From the NCBI RefSeq assembly GCF_018332655.1, contig NZ_BOQL01000042.1, positions 62,001-126,000 of the forward strand: 64,000 bases of DNA, in the 5' to 3' direction. The position numbers were made by a program, and so were the translations under genes. The stretch comes from Actinoplanes auranticolor. Its GTDB lineage: Bacteria > Actinomycetota > Actinomycetes > Mycobacteriales > Micromonosporaceae. The notes below the pieces were generated by a model. That model did no database searches. It saw nothing but the letters and a program-made list of their open reading frames with translations, and was not told where the DNA came from. This document shows, in pieces, positions 32,047-43,553 of the stretch; position 1 is the first letter of the stretch, and every line of letters begins with the position of its first letter.

Positions 32047-32807
32047 CGGGTCGCGCCCAGGAAGTGGCGCCGGTACCGCGGGTCCATCCGGTCCATGGAG
32101 AAGAGCACGTAGAAGTCCGCGCAGTCGAAGTCCGGGTCGTAGGCCGGCTCGCCGCACACCCAGCTGCCCAGCCGCAGATAGCCCTTGAGCAGCGGGGGCG
32201 CCTGGGTCTTCGGGTCCCCGACCTGATCGGTCCGGGCGAGCCAGGGGTTGCGGGGCCGCACCCGCAGGGCCGGCGGCGCGAGGTGCTTGGCCGAGACCCG
32301 GGCCCAGACACCGGCGGCAGTCGCGCCGCCGTCCTCGAGGCCGACCGAGGCGCAGCCACCCAGCCAGCGCAGGTTGTTCAGGTGCAGGTAGCGGGCGATG
32401 CCCGCCCACATCAGGTTGACCACCGCGCCCGAGCGGTGGTCCGGGTGCACGCAGGAGCGGCCGGTCTCGACGAGCTGGTCGCGCAGCGGGCTCAGGCCGC
32501 TGAGGTCGAACTCGCCGTCGCCGTACCGGCGCCCGGCGCGCTGGGCCGCCGCGGGGGTCATCATCCGGTACGTGCCGACCACCAGGCCGGTCGCGTCGTC
32601 CCGGACGATCAGGTGGTCGCAGAAGTCGTCGAACTCGTCGATGTCGCGGCCGTCGGGGGTGGCGCCGCGCAGCGTGGCGCCGAGCTCGCTGGCGAAGACG
32701 TCGTGGCGCAGGCGCTGCGCGGCCGCGACCTGACTGGCGTCGTCGGCGATGAGGAGCGAGTAGCCGCTGGTCCCGGTGGGTGCGGCAGCGGTCATGAGTA
32801 CCGTCAT
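32043..32807 (-). CDS. olsB: OlsB-like GNAT N-acyltransferase (ornithine lipid synthesis)
   Basis: A 254-residue acyltransferase of the OlsB/COG3176 family, which attaches a 3-hydroxyacyl group to the alpha-amine of ornithine. Family features are YSLLIADDASQVAAAQRLRH (GNAT start), DEFDDFCDHLIV, GTYRMMTP, GRSCVHPDHRSG and the DFYVLFSMD C-terminal strand. The start is uncertain: ATG at 32807 or 32795, or a longer GTG/ATG form to 32873, and no clear ribosome site is seen. It is coupled to the PlsC-type gene by a four-base overlap. Confidence 0.82.
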   Translation of the reverse strand: MTVLMTAAAPTGTSGYSLLIADDASQVAAAQRLRHDVFASELGATLRGATPDGRDIDEFDDFCDHLIVRDDATGLVVGTYRMMTPAAAQRAGRRYGDGEFDLSGLSPLRDQLVETGRSCVHPDHRSGAVVNLMWAGIARYLHLNNLRWLGGCASVGLEDGGATAAGVWARVSAKHLAPPALRVRPRNPWLARTDQVGDPKTQAPPLLKGYLRLGSWVCGEPAYDPDFDCADFYVLFSMDRMDPRYRRHFLGATR

Positions 32808-32934
32808 GAGGACTGTGTAAGGCTCGCGTCTGCCGACGGCGTGTCGCCACAGGTGGCGCCGGATGACACTCACGTGAACGCCTCTGTGCGCGTTCCCCGG
32901 GCGGGGCGGCCGGGATTGCCGTTAACCGGTAGGT

Positions 32935-32944
32935 TGAGCGCTCA
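32935..32944. promoter_or_regulatory. Palindrome in the promoter region of the ABC-2 exporter
   Basis: TGAGCGCTCA is a perfect 10-base palindrome, 21 bases before the GTG start of the ABC ATPase, in the divergent region shared with olsB. It could be an operator. It is short, so the call is weak. Confidence 0.3.
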
Positions 32945-32965
32945 GTCGATCAGTGAGGAGCAATC

Positions 32966-33883
32966 GTGACGGCCGGGTCCGAGGAGATCGTCGTCTCCCA
33001 CCTCACCAAGCACTACAAGCAGCTACGGGCCGTGGACGATCTGTCGTTCACCGTGCACTCCGGGCGGGTCACCGGCTTCCTGGGGCCCAACGGCGCCGGC
33101 AAGACCACCACCCTGCGCATGCTGCTGGGCCTGGTCACGCCGAGCGGCGGCACGGCCACCTTCGGCGGCGTCCGCTACAACGACCTCGACCAGCCGATCC
33201 GGCACGTCGGCGCCGTGCTCGAGGCGTCCAGCGCGCACAAGGGCCGTACCGGCCTGAACCACCTGCGGATGATCTGCACCGCGGCCGGGCTGCCCTGGCA
33301 GGCGGCCGACGAGGCGCTGGCCAAGGTCGGGCTGACGCCGGCCGCCAAGCGCAAGTTCAAGGGCTACTCGCTGGGCATGAAGCAGCGGCTCGGCATCGCC
33401 GCGGCCCTGCTGGGCAACCCGCGCGTGCTGATCCTCGACGAGCCGGCCAACGGGCTCGACCCGGAGGGCATCCGCTGGATGCGTGACCTGCTCAAGGCGC
33501 TCGCCGCCGAGGGCCGTACGGTGCTGGTCTCCAGCCACCTGCTCGGCGAGATGCAGCAGCTGGCCGACGACGTGGTGATCATCGCGGCCGGCCGGCTCGT
33601 CCGGCAGGGCCCGGTCGGCGAGGTGCTCGGCTCGATGGCCGGGATGACCCAGGTGCGCGTGCGCACCCCGCAGGTGGAGGCGCTGACGGCCGCGCTCTCC
33701 GCGCGCAACGCCACGGTGACCCCGCTGCCCGACGGCGCCCTGCTGGTCACCGGCCTGGACGCGGCCGCGGTCGGGCACACCGCCTTCACCAGCTCGGTGG
33801 AGTTGCACGAGCTGGCCGGCGAGCGCGCCGATCTGGAACAGGTCTTCCTGCAGCTGACGGCCGGAAAGGCGGGCATCCGATGA
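32966..33883 (+). CDS. ABC transporter ATP-binding protein (ABC-2 type exporter)
   Basis: A 305-residue ATPase. Walker A is GPNGAGKTTT, the signature is YSLGMKQRLGIA, Walker B is VLILDEPANGLDPEG, and the H-loop is in VSSHLLGEMQ. The C-terminal 90 residues are the extension seen in DrrA/BcrA-type drug and lipid exporter ATPases. The GTG start has GAGGAG upstream. Its stop overlaps the permease start (ATGA). Substrate unknown. Confidence 0.93.
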   Translation: MTAGSEEIVVSHLTKHYKQLRAVDDLSFTVHSGRVTGFLGPNGAGKTTTLRMLLGLVTPSGGTATFGGVRYNDLDQPIRHVGAVLEASSAHKGRTGLNHLRMICTAAGLPWQAADEALAKVGLTPAAKRKFKGYSLGMKQRLGIAAALLGNPRVLILDEPANGLDPEGIRWMRDLLKALAAEGRTVLVSSHLLGEMQQLADDVVIIAAGRLVRQGPVGEVLGSMAGMTQVRVRTPQVEALTAALSARNATVTPLPDGALLVTGLDAAAVGHTAFTSSVELHELAGERADLEQVFLQLTAGKAGIR

Positions 33884-34707
33884 ACCTGGTGAAATCCGAA
33901 CTCTTCAAGATCCGGTCCACCTCGACCTGGTGGATCCTCGGCCTGGTCACCTTCGTGCTGTGGGCGCTGACCCTGCTGATCAACTGGGCCGGCAGCTCCA
34001 TCAACTCGAGCCCGGAATCCACCGAGGGCCTGACCGCGGAACAGGCGGAACAGGTCCGGGTGGCCAACGAGGCCGTCAACGTGGCCTCGAACCTCTACAC
34101 CAGCGGCCAGTTCTTCGGCGTGCTGATGGTGATGCTGCTGGCCGCGATCGTGGTGACCAACGAGTTCTTCCACCAGACGGCCACCACCACCTTCCTGGTG
34201 ACCCCGCGCCGGCAGTCCGTGGTGCTCGCCAAGCTGATCGCCTCGACCCTGCTCGGGCTGACCTTCTGGTTGATCACCACCGTGCTCAACCTGATCTTCG
34301 TGCCGTTCATCCTGGACGCGCTCAACGTCGGCTCCCAGCTCGGCGAGCCGGCGATCTGGCGGGCCCTCGGGCTCAACGCGCTGGCGTACGCCCTCTGGGC
34401 GATCCTCGGCGTGGGCGCCGGGGTGCTGATCCGCAGTCAGATCGCCGCCACCATCACCCTGAGCACGGTCTACGTGATCGGCTACTTCGGCGCGACCACG
34501 ATCTTCTTCATCCTCGGGCCACGGCTGGGCGACTGGTTCAGCAAGCTGCAGGTGCTGGTCCCGCCGCTGGCCTCGCAGCTGATGGTCTCCGGCACCGAGC
34601 TGCCCGGCAACCCGCCCCGCTGGGTCGGCGCCGTGGTGCTGATCGGCTACGCGGTGGTCGCCGGCGGGCTCGGCACGTGGCTCATGAAGCGGCGCGACAT
34701 CGCCTGA
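33880..34707 (+). CDS. ABC-2 type transporter permease
   Basis: A 275-residue membrane protein with six hydrophobic segments, including WWILGLVTFVLWALTLLI near the N-terminus and GAVVLIGYAVVAGGL near the end. A long extracytoplasmic loop after helix 1 is rich in Ser, Glu and Asn. The conserved EFFHQTATTTFLVTP stretch in cytoplasmic loop 1 is typical of this ABC-2 family. It is translationally coupled to its ATPase. It could export a drug, lipid or peptide; the sequence does not decide. Confidence 0.9.
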   Translation: MNLVKSELFKIRSTSTWWILGLVTFVLWALTLLINWAGSSINSSPESTEGLTAEQAEQVRVANEAVNVASNLYTSGQFFGVLMVMLLAAIVVTNEFFHQTATTTFLVTPRRQSVVLAKLIASTLLGLTFWLITTVLNLIFVPFILDALNVGSQLGEPAIWRALGLNALAYALWAILGVGAGVLIRSQIAATITLSTVYVIGYFGATTIFFILGPRLGDWFSKLQVLVPPLASQLMVSGTELPGNPPRWVGAVVLIGYAVVAGGLGTWLMKRRDIA

Positions 34708-34741
34708 GCGTCCTTCTCGCCCTCGGGAAGTTAGTCACAGA

Positions 34742-34753
34742 CCGGACGTCCGG
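34742..34753. promoter_or_regulatory. Perfect palindrome upstream of kgd
   Basis: CCGGACGTCCGG is a perfect 12-base palindrome, 105 bases before the kgd start. A TTGACG at 34782-34787 could be the -35 box, but no good -10 follows at 16-18 bases. The regulator is unknown. Confidence 0.35.
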
Positions 34754-34857
34754 ATGGTCACGTAAATCTCACGGCGTAGCCTTGACGGCGATTTCCTTTC
34801 CGTCCCGTGTGACGAACGTCGCGTGCTGACAACTTGGTGAAAGAGGCGAACACGGAA

Positions 34858-38616
<3,759 letters not shown>

Positions 38617-38630
38617 CGCAGTGAGCAGTC

Positions 38631-38660
38631 GGGGGCGTTTCGCTGCGGCGGAACGCCCCC
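38631..38660 (+). terminator. Terminator after kgd
   Basis: GGGGGCGTT (38631-38639) and AACGCCCCC (38652-38660) form a 9-base perfect stem. A further T-G wobble and CGC/GCG pairs extend it to 13 pairs around TGCG. It starts 15 bases after the kgd stop and ends 16 bases before the next small gene. Confidence 0.8.
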
Positions 38661-38675
38661 GCTTACTATCCGGTC

Positions 38676-38855
38676 ATGTACTTCACCGATCGTGGCATCG
38701 AGGAACTGGTCGAGCGGCGCGGCGAGGAATCCGTGACCCTGGAATGGGTCGGCGACCAGCTGAAGAACTTCGTCGACGCCCACCCGGAGTTCGAGACGGC
38801 CATCGAGCGCTTCGCCACCTGGCTGGCCCGCGACGACGAGGACGACGACGAGTAG
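38676..38855 (+). CDS. Small acidic protein linked to kgd (DUF6104-like)
   Basis: A 59-residue cytoplasmic protein starting MYFTDRGIEELVERRG and ending in an Asp/Glu tail (ARDDEDDDE). It is predicted alpha-helical and strongly acidic. Very similar small proteins (DUF6104) sit next to kgd in many actinomycetes; this is from memory of that synteny. The gene is below the usual 60-codon cutoff and is easily missed. Function unknown, though the constant position suggests a role near 2-oxoglutarate metabolism. The region between it and the next gene holds the palindrome GCGAAGCTTCGC at 38889-38900. Confidence 0.75.
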   Translation: MYFTDRGIEELVERRGEESVTLEWVGDQLKNFVDAHPEFETAIERFATWLARDDEDDDE

Positions 38856-38928
38856 CGGGGTCGACCCACCATGATCTCCTGTGGTCGCGCGAAGCTTCGC
38901 CCGTGGTGCCGGGCAGCTAGATTGAGGT

Positions 38929-39684
38929 GTGGTCGCGGTGGGCAGGGATGCGGGCCGGCCGATCCGGCGGGTCGAGGCGGATCCCGGCGCCGAGATCGAC
39001 CGTGACGCCTGGTGGGCGCAGATCCCGGCGATTGCCGCCATCCTGGAGCACGGCCTGAACCTCCCAGCCGGCGTGACGTTCGTGGTCGGCGAGAACGGGT
39101 CGGGCAAGTCGACCCTGATCGAGGCGCTGGCCGCGGTGCACGGCCTGAACCCCGAGGGCGGCTCGCGGTCGGCGCGGCACAGCACCCGGGCCACCGAGTC
39201 GGAGCTGGGGTCGGTGCTGCGTGTGATCCGCACCCCGGGCCGGATGGTGAACTCGTACTTCCTGCGCGCCGAGACGATGCACGGGCTGTACACGTACCTG
39301 GAGGGGCTGGGGGGCGGGCCGGACACCGACCTGCACGAGCGCAGCCACGGTGAGGGCTTTCTGGAGCTGCTGGACCGCAAGTTCCACGGGTACGGCTTCT
39401 ATCTGATGGACGAGCCGGAGGCACCGCTGTCGTTCACCTCGACGCTCGGCCTGCTGTCCCGGCTCGACACGCTGCGCGCGGACGGCGCCCAGGTCGTCGT
39501 GGCGACCCATTCGCCGCTGCTGACCGCCCTGCCCGGGGCGACGATCCTCGAGCTGAGCGGGCAGGGCATCCGCAAGATGAGGTGGGACGAGCTGGCGATC
39601 GTCGCGCACTGGAAACGGTTCCTGGACCGGCCCGAGGGTTACCTGCACGCGCTGCTCAGCGGTACGCCGCCGCCTGCAGCATGA
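38929..39684 (+). CDS. Stand-alone AAA/ABC-type P-loop ATPase (AAA_21-like)
   Basis: A 251-residue soluble ATPase. Walker A is VVGENGSGKSTLIEAL, and the Walker B region is GFYLMDEPEAPLSFTSTLGLL. A DGAQVVVATHSPLL switch strand follows. It lacks transmembrane segments and a transporter partner, and matches the DUF-type predicted ATPases of the SMC/ABC class found in bacteria and in some defence and toxin loci. No nuclease or antitoxin gene is adjacent. The GTG start is the most upstream option; a GTG at 38938 is an alternative. The 3' end overlaps the convergent exporter gene by 29 bases. Confidence 0.8.
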   Translation: MVAVGRDAGRPIRRVEADPGAEIDRDAWWAQIPAIAAILEHGLNLPAGVTFVVGENGSGKSTLIEALAAVHGLNPEGGSRSARHSTRATESELGSVLRVIRTPGRMVNSYFLRAETMHGLYTYLEGLGGGPDTDLHERSHGEGFLELLDRKFHGYGFYLMDEPEAPLSFTSTLGLLSRLDTLRADGAQVVVATHSPLLTALPGATILELSGQGIRKMRWDELAIVAHWKRFLDRPEGYLHALLSGTPPPAA

Positions 39685-41443
39685 ACAGCTCGGCGTAGAG
39701 GCCGTTGCGGGCCATCAGCTCCTGGTGGCTGCCGGCCTCGGCGATCCGGCCGTCCGCCACCACCAGGATCAGGTCGGCCATCCGTACCGTGGAGAAGCGG
39801 TGCGAGACCAGGACCGTGATGCCCCCGGTGCGCCCGCCCACCTCCCGGGCCGAGCGCGCGTAGCGCTCGAAGAGGGCGTGCTCGGTCAGCGGGTCCAGCG
39901 CCGCGGTCGGCTCGTCCAGCAGCAGCAGGAGCGGTTCGTCGCGCATCATCGCCCGGCTCAGGGCCACCCGCTGCCACTGGCCGCCGGAGAGCTCCTCACC
40001 GTCCTCGTAGGACTTGCCGAGGTGGGACTCCAGCCCGTTCGGCAGGCGGTCGACGACCACCTGGGCGTCCGCCCGGTGCACGGCCGCCGGGACCGCGACC
40101 GGATCGGCGATGCGGGGCAGATCGCCCACCCCGATGCTCTCCCGGGCCGGCGCATCGAGCTTCACGAAGTCCTGGAAGCCGGCCGCGATGCGCTCCCGCC
40201 AGCCCTGCGGGTCGATGCGGCGCAGGTCCACACCGTCGACGCTGATCGTGCCGGCCGTCGGGCGGTAGAACCGGCACAGCAGCTTGACCAGCGTGGACTT
40301 GCCCGCGCCGTTGTCACCGACGACGGCCACGGTGGCGCCGGCCGGGATGCGGACCGTCACGTCCCGCAGCACGTCCGTGTCCGTGCCGGGATAGCGGAAC
40401 GCGACACCCTCCAGCGTGATGCCGTCCCGCAGGGTGGCCGGCACGGGGTGGTCCGGCACGACCGGATCCGCGGAGCCGGCCGACTCGCGACGCAGCCACC
40501 GCACCCGGGCCAGCGCGCGGGCGTTGCGTTGCAGGGCTCCGGCGACCGCGACCGCCCCGGCCGCCTGGGCGTTGGTCTGCACGGCCAGGGTGATGACGAG
40601 GACCACGTCGCCGACCGACCGCTCCCCCGTGATCGCGGACCGGACCACGAAGACGACCGCGGCCACGTACCCGACCGCGAAGATCAACTGCCCGGCCAGC
40701 CGCAGTCCCAGACCGGCCAGCTCGGCCCGGCGCAGCGGGATCTCCTCCCGGCGGCGGGCCGCGGCCTGCCGCTCCCGGAGCGTGCGCTGCAGCCCGAACA
40801 GCCGGATCTCCTTGGCCGCGGCCGGGCTCACGGCCAGCTCCAGCAGGTGCCAGCCGAGCCGGCGGGACTCGGCGGTGGCGAGCTCGGCCCGCTCGAGGCG
40901 GGCCTCACCGATCCGGCCGGCGATGAGCGGGGGTACGGCGAACAGCGGCAACAACAGCAGCCACGGCTCCAGCCGCGCGAGCAGCACGCCGGTCAGCGCG
41001 ATCTGCACGGACAGGGTGATCGCGGTGAGCACGGTCTGCACGCCCGCGGCCACCTCCCAGCTCTCCTTGCGCAGCAGCTCCATCCGGTCGGCGTAGTCCT
41101 GCCGCTCGTGCTGGTCCAGCCCGGCCGTGCCGTGCGCGAGGTCGCCGATCTCCCGCTCGATGCGCAGGTGGTGCAGGTCGGCGAGCTCGAAGAAGAAGAT
41201 GTGCGCGAAGTGCTCCATGGTGAGGCTGAGCAGCGCGACCACCGCCACGGCAGCCGCCGCCCAGACCGCCGCGGAGGTGTCGCGGGCCAGCGCCGCATCC
41301 GTGGTCACCGCGAGGAAGACGGCGATCAGGGGCGCGCTCACGTTGCCCAGCAGCATCAGGAAGGCGGAGATGAGCAGCCGCCCTCGGCTCGCCCGCCACG
41401 AGGAGCCCAGCACGCCGGTGATGCCCAGCCACAGGTCACGCAT
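39656..41443 (-). CDS. ABC exporter half-transporter (permease-ATPase fusion), second of a pair
   Basis: A 595-residue half-transporter. The N-terminal region has six hydrophobic helices (LLISAFLMLLGNVSAPLIAVF to about residue 300). The C-terminal ATPase has Walker A GDNGAGKSTLVKLL, signature LSGGQWQRVAL, Walker B LLLLLDEPTAALD and the H-loop VSHRFSTV. Its start overlaps the end of the upstream half-transporter by eight bases, so the two are co-translated and probably form a heterodimeric exporter. Substrate unknown; the pair resembles peptide and lipid exporters. No precursor or modification gene is adjacent. Confidence 0.9.
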   Translation of the reverse strand: MRDLWLGITGVLGSSWRASRGRLLISAFLMLLGNVSAPLIAVFLAVTTDAALARDTSAAVWAAAAVAVVALLSLTMEHFAHIFFFELADLHHLRIEREIGDLAHGTAGLDQHERQDYADRMELLRKESWEVAAGVQTVLTAITLSVQIALTGVLLARLEPWLLLLPLFAVPPLIAGRIGEARLERAELATAESRRLGWHLLELAVSPAAAKEIRLFGLQRTLRERQAAARRREEIPLRRAELAGLGLRLAGQLIFAVGYVAAVVFVVRSAITGERSVGDVVLVITLAVQTNAQAAGAVAVAGALQRNARALARVRWLRRESAGSADPVVPDHPVPATLRDGITLEGVAFRYPGTDTDVLRDVTVRIPAGATVAVVGDNGAGKSTLVKLLCRFYRPTAGTISVDGVDLRRIDPQGWRERIAAGFQDFVKLDAPARESIGVGDLPRIADPVAVPAAVHRADAQVVVDRLPNGLESHLGKSYEDGEELSGGQWQRVALSRAMMRDEPLLLLLDEPTAALDPLTEHALFERYARSAREVGGRTGGITVLVSHRFSTVRMADLILVVADGRIAEAGSHQELMARNGLYAELFMLQAAAYR

Positions 41444-43379
41444 CAGCGGGCTCCTCGATCAGCTCGTCACCGGCGGCCGTCGCTCCCGGCACCTCGTCCT
41501 CGGCGAAGCGGGCCGCCTGCAGAGTGAACAACTCCGCGTAACGGCCGCCGCCGGCCAGTAGCTCGTCGTGGGTGCCCGACTCCAGCACCCGGCCGTGCTC
41601 CAGCACCGCGATCCGGTCGGCCCGGCGGACCGTGGAGAACCGGTGGGAGATCACCAGGCTGGTCGCGCCCCGGGTCAGGTCCAGGAAGCGGGAGAAGAAC
41701 GCCACCTCGGCGCGCGCGTCCAGGCTCGCCGTCGGCTCGTCCAGCACCAGCACCCGGGCGCCGCCCTGCACCGCGATCAACGCCCGCGCGATCGCGATGC
41801 GCTGCCATTGCCCGCCGGAGAGATCGGCGCCATCCGTGTACTGCCGGGAGAGCGGGGTGTCGAGGCCGATCGGCAACCGCCGGACGAAGTCCAGGGCACC
41901 GGCGCGGCGCAACGCGTCCTCGATCGCCGCGTCGTCGTTCAGCTCGCCGGCGCCGAAGCCGACGTTGTCGCGGACCGGGAGCTCGAAGTGCACGAAGTCC
42001 TGGAAGATCGCCGCGACCCGGCGCTGCCAGGCGGCGCCGTCGAAGCTGCGGATGTCCACCCCGTCGGCGGTGATCCGGCCGGACTCCGGCTCGTAGAGGC
42101 GGGCCAGCAGCTTGACCAGCGTGGTCTTGCCGGCGCCGTTGAGGCCCACGATCGCCAGCGAGGCACCCGCGGGGATGACGAGGTCGAGCCGGTCGAGCAC
42201 CGCCGGGGACTCCGGCGCATAGCGGAAGGTGACCTGTTCGAAGCGGATCTCGCGGACCGGCAGCTCCGGCGGGGGCAGCTCACCGCCACCCGGGCCGGCG
42301 GCCGCGGCGGTCAGCTCGCCGAGGCGGCGCAACGCCTGCTGGGCGTTCAGGCCGTACTCGGTCTGCACGTCGGACTCCGCGATGAAGGCGCCGATCCGTA
42401 CCGAGGAGAGCGCCGCCTGCATCACCATCAGGAACGCGCCGATGCCCAGCACGCCCGCCGCGGCGTCCCGGGCGGCCAGCGCCAGGGCCCCGCCGAGCAG
42501 GACGAAGGCCACGAGCGTGTAGAGCACGTACGGTCCGTAGAAGATCCGCCGGCGCTGCCGCCAGACCGGGACGGAGCTGGCCATGAAGGCGTCCGCGTAG
42601 CGGTCGCCGACCCAGTCGAGCAGGCCGAAGACCCGGATCTCCTTGGCCGCGACCGCGGTGAACAACAGGTCCCGGAAGTAGAAGCGCCGCCGCCGGGTGC
42701 GCTGGTGCGACATGTAGATGCGGCCGAACACGGACAGGCCCACGCGGTAACCGAACCGGATGATCAGGCCGGCGAGCAGCACCGCGCCGGCCGCCCACCA
42801 CTGCCACACCACGCCGACGACCACCACGGCCGCGACGGTCTGCAGGTAACGGGAGAGCAGCGCGATGAACCCGGCGCAGGCGGCACCCGGCGTCCAGTCG
42901 GCGAACCGCAGCATGGAGACCCCGTCGGCCGCCTGGTCCTGCACCTCGGGATCCTCCAGGACGGCGATGCCCGATCCGGTGAAGGAATCGGCCATCAGCC
43001 GGTCCCGGATCCGGTCGTCGATGCGCCGCCGCATCAGCTCGCCGAGGAACGCCTGCACCGGCAGCGACAGCTGGATGGCGAAGAAGAGCGCGGCGGCGGT
43101 GATCAGGTGGTCCCGCAGGTCGAGCCAGGCCGGCGACTCCACGCCCCCGGCGACCGCGGCCGGCACCCCGGCGATGACCCAGGCGGTGGCCAGCACGAAC
43201 CCGATGGGCAGCAGCCCGGCGACGACCTGTAGCAGGACCGCGGTCGTGACGACGGCCGTACCGCCGCCGGGCAGGAGCCGCAGCATCGCCCGGCGCTGGA
43301 CCCACCGGCCGCGCATCCCCGCGGTGAACTCGTTCCACACCGACCGGTCGGCCCCGGCGCCCATGTCCTGGCCGGCCAT
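41436..43379 (-). CDS. ABC exporter half-transporter (permease-ATPase fusion), first of a pair
   Basis: A 647-residue half-transporter. The ATG at 43379 (MAGQDMGAGADRS) has GGGGGTGGAG upstream; the longer frame beyond it lies opposite pta and is not coding. Six transmembrane segments cover about residues 45-330. The ATPase has Walker A GLNGAGKTTLVKLL, signature LSGGQWQRIAIAR, Walker B VLVLDEPTASLD and H-loop SHRFSTV. The H-loop and catalytic Glu are intact in both halves, so both sites look active. The substrate is not indicated. Confidence 0.9.
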   Translation of the reverse strand: MAGQDMGAGADRSVWNEFTAGMRGRWVQRRAMLRLLPGGGTAVVTTAVLLQVVAGLLPIGFVLATAWVIAGVPAAVAGGVESPAWLDLRDHLITAAALFFAIQLSLPVQAFLGELMRRRIDDRIRDRLMADSFTGSGIAVLEDPEVQDQAADGVSMLRFADWTPGAACAGFIALLSRYLQTVAAVVVVGVVWQWWAAGAVLLAGLIIRFGYRVGLSVFGRIYMSHQRTRRRRFYFRDLLFTAVAAKEIRVFGLLDWVGDRYADAFMASSVPVWRQRRRIFYGPYVLYTLVAFVLLGGALALAARDAAAGVLGIGAFLMVMQAALSSVRIGAFIAESDVQTEYGLNAQQALRRLGELTAAAAGPGGGELPPPELPVREIRFEQVTFRYAPESPAVLDRLDLVIPAGASLAIVGLNGAGKTTLVKLLARLYEPESGRITADGVDIRSFDGAAWQRRVAAIFQDFVHFELPVRDNVGFGAGELNDDAAIEDALRRAGALDFVRRLPIGLDTPLSRQYTDGADLSGGQWQRIAIARALIAVQGGARVLVLDEPTASLDARAEVAFFSRFLDLTRGATSLVISHRFSTVRRADRIAVLEHGRVLESGTHDELLAGGGRYAELFTLQAARFAEDEVPGATAAGDELIEEPADA

Positions 43380-43553
43380 CACTCCACCCCCGTAGCTATT
43401 GATCACGGTGAACCTATCGAGGCGCCCGCGCGGGCGTCGCCCCGTTTTCCCGCCGTTCGCTCTCAGCGGACCGGCGTTCCCGGGCCGGACGGCCTTGTCC
43501 ACAGGGTCTGTCGACCCCGGGCGGGATCGCCGCCCGGCCGGTACGTTGAAGGC

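Noticed and set aside
32047..32850. Upstream extension of the OlsA frame through the olsB gene
   Set aside because: It is the shifted frame of olsB. OlsA starts at the ATG overlapping the olsB stop.
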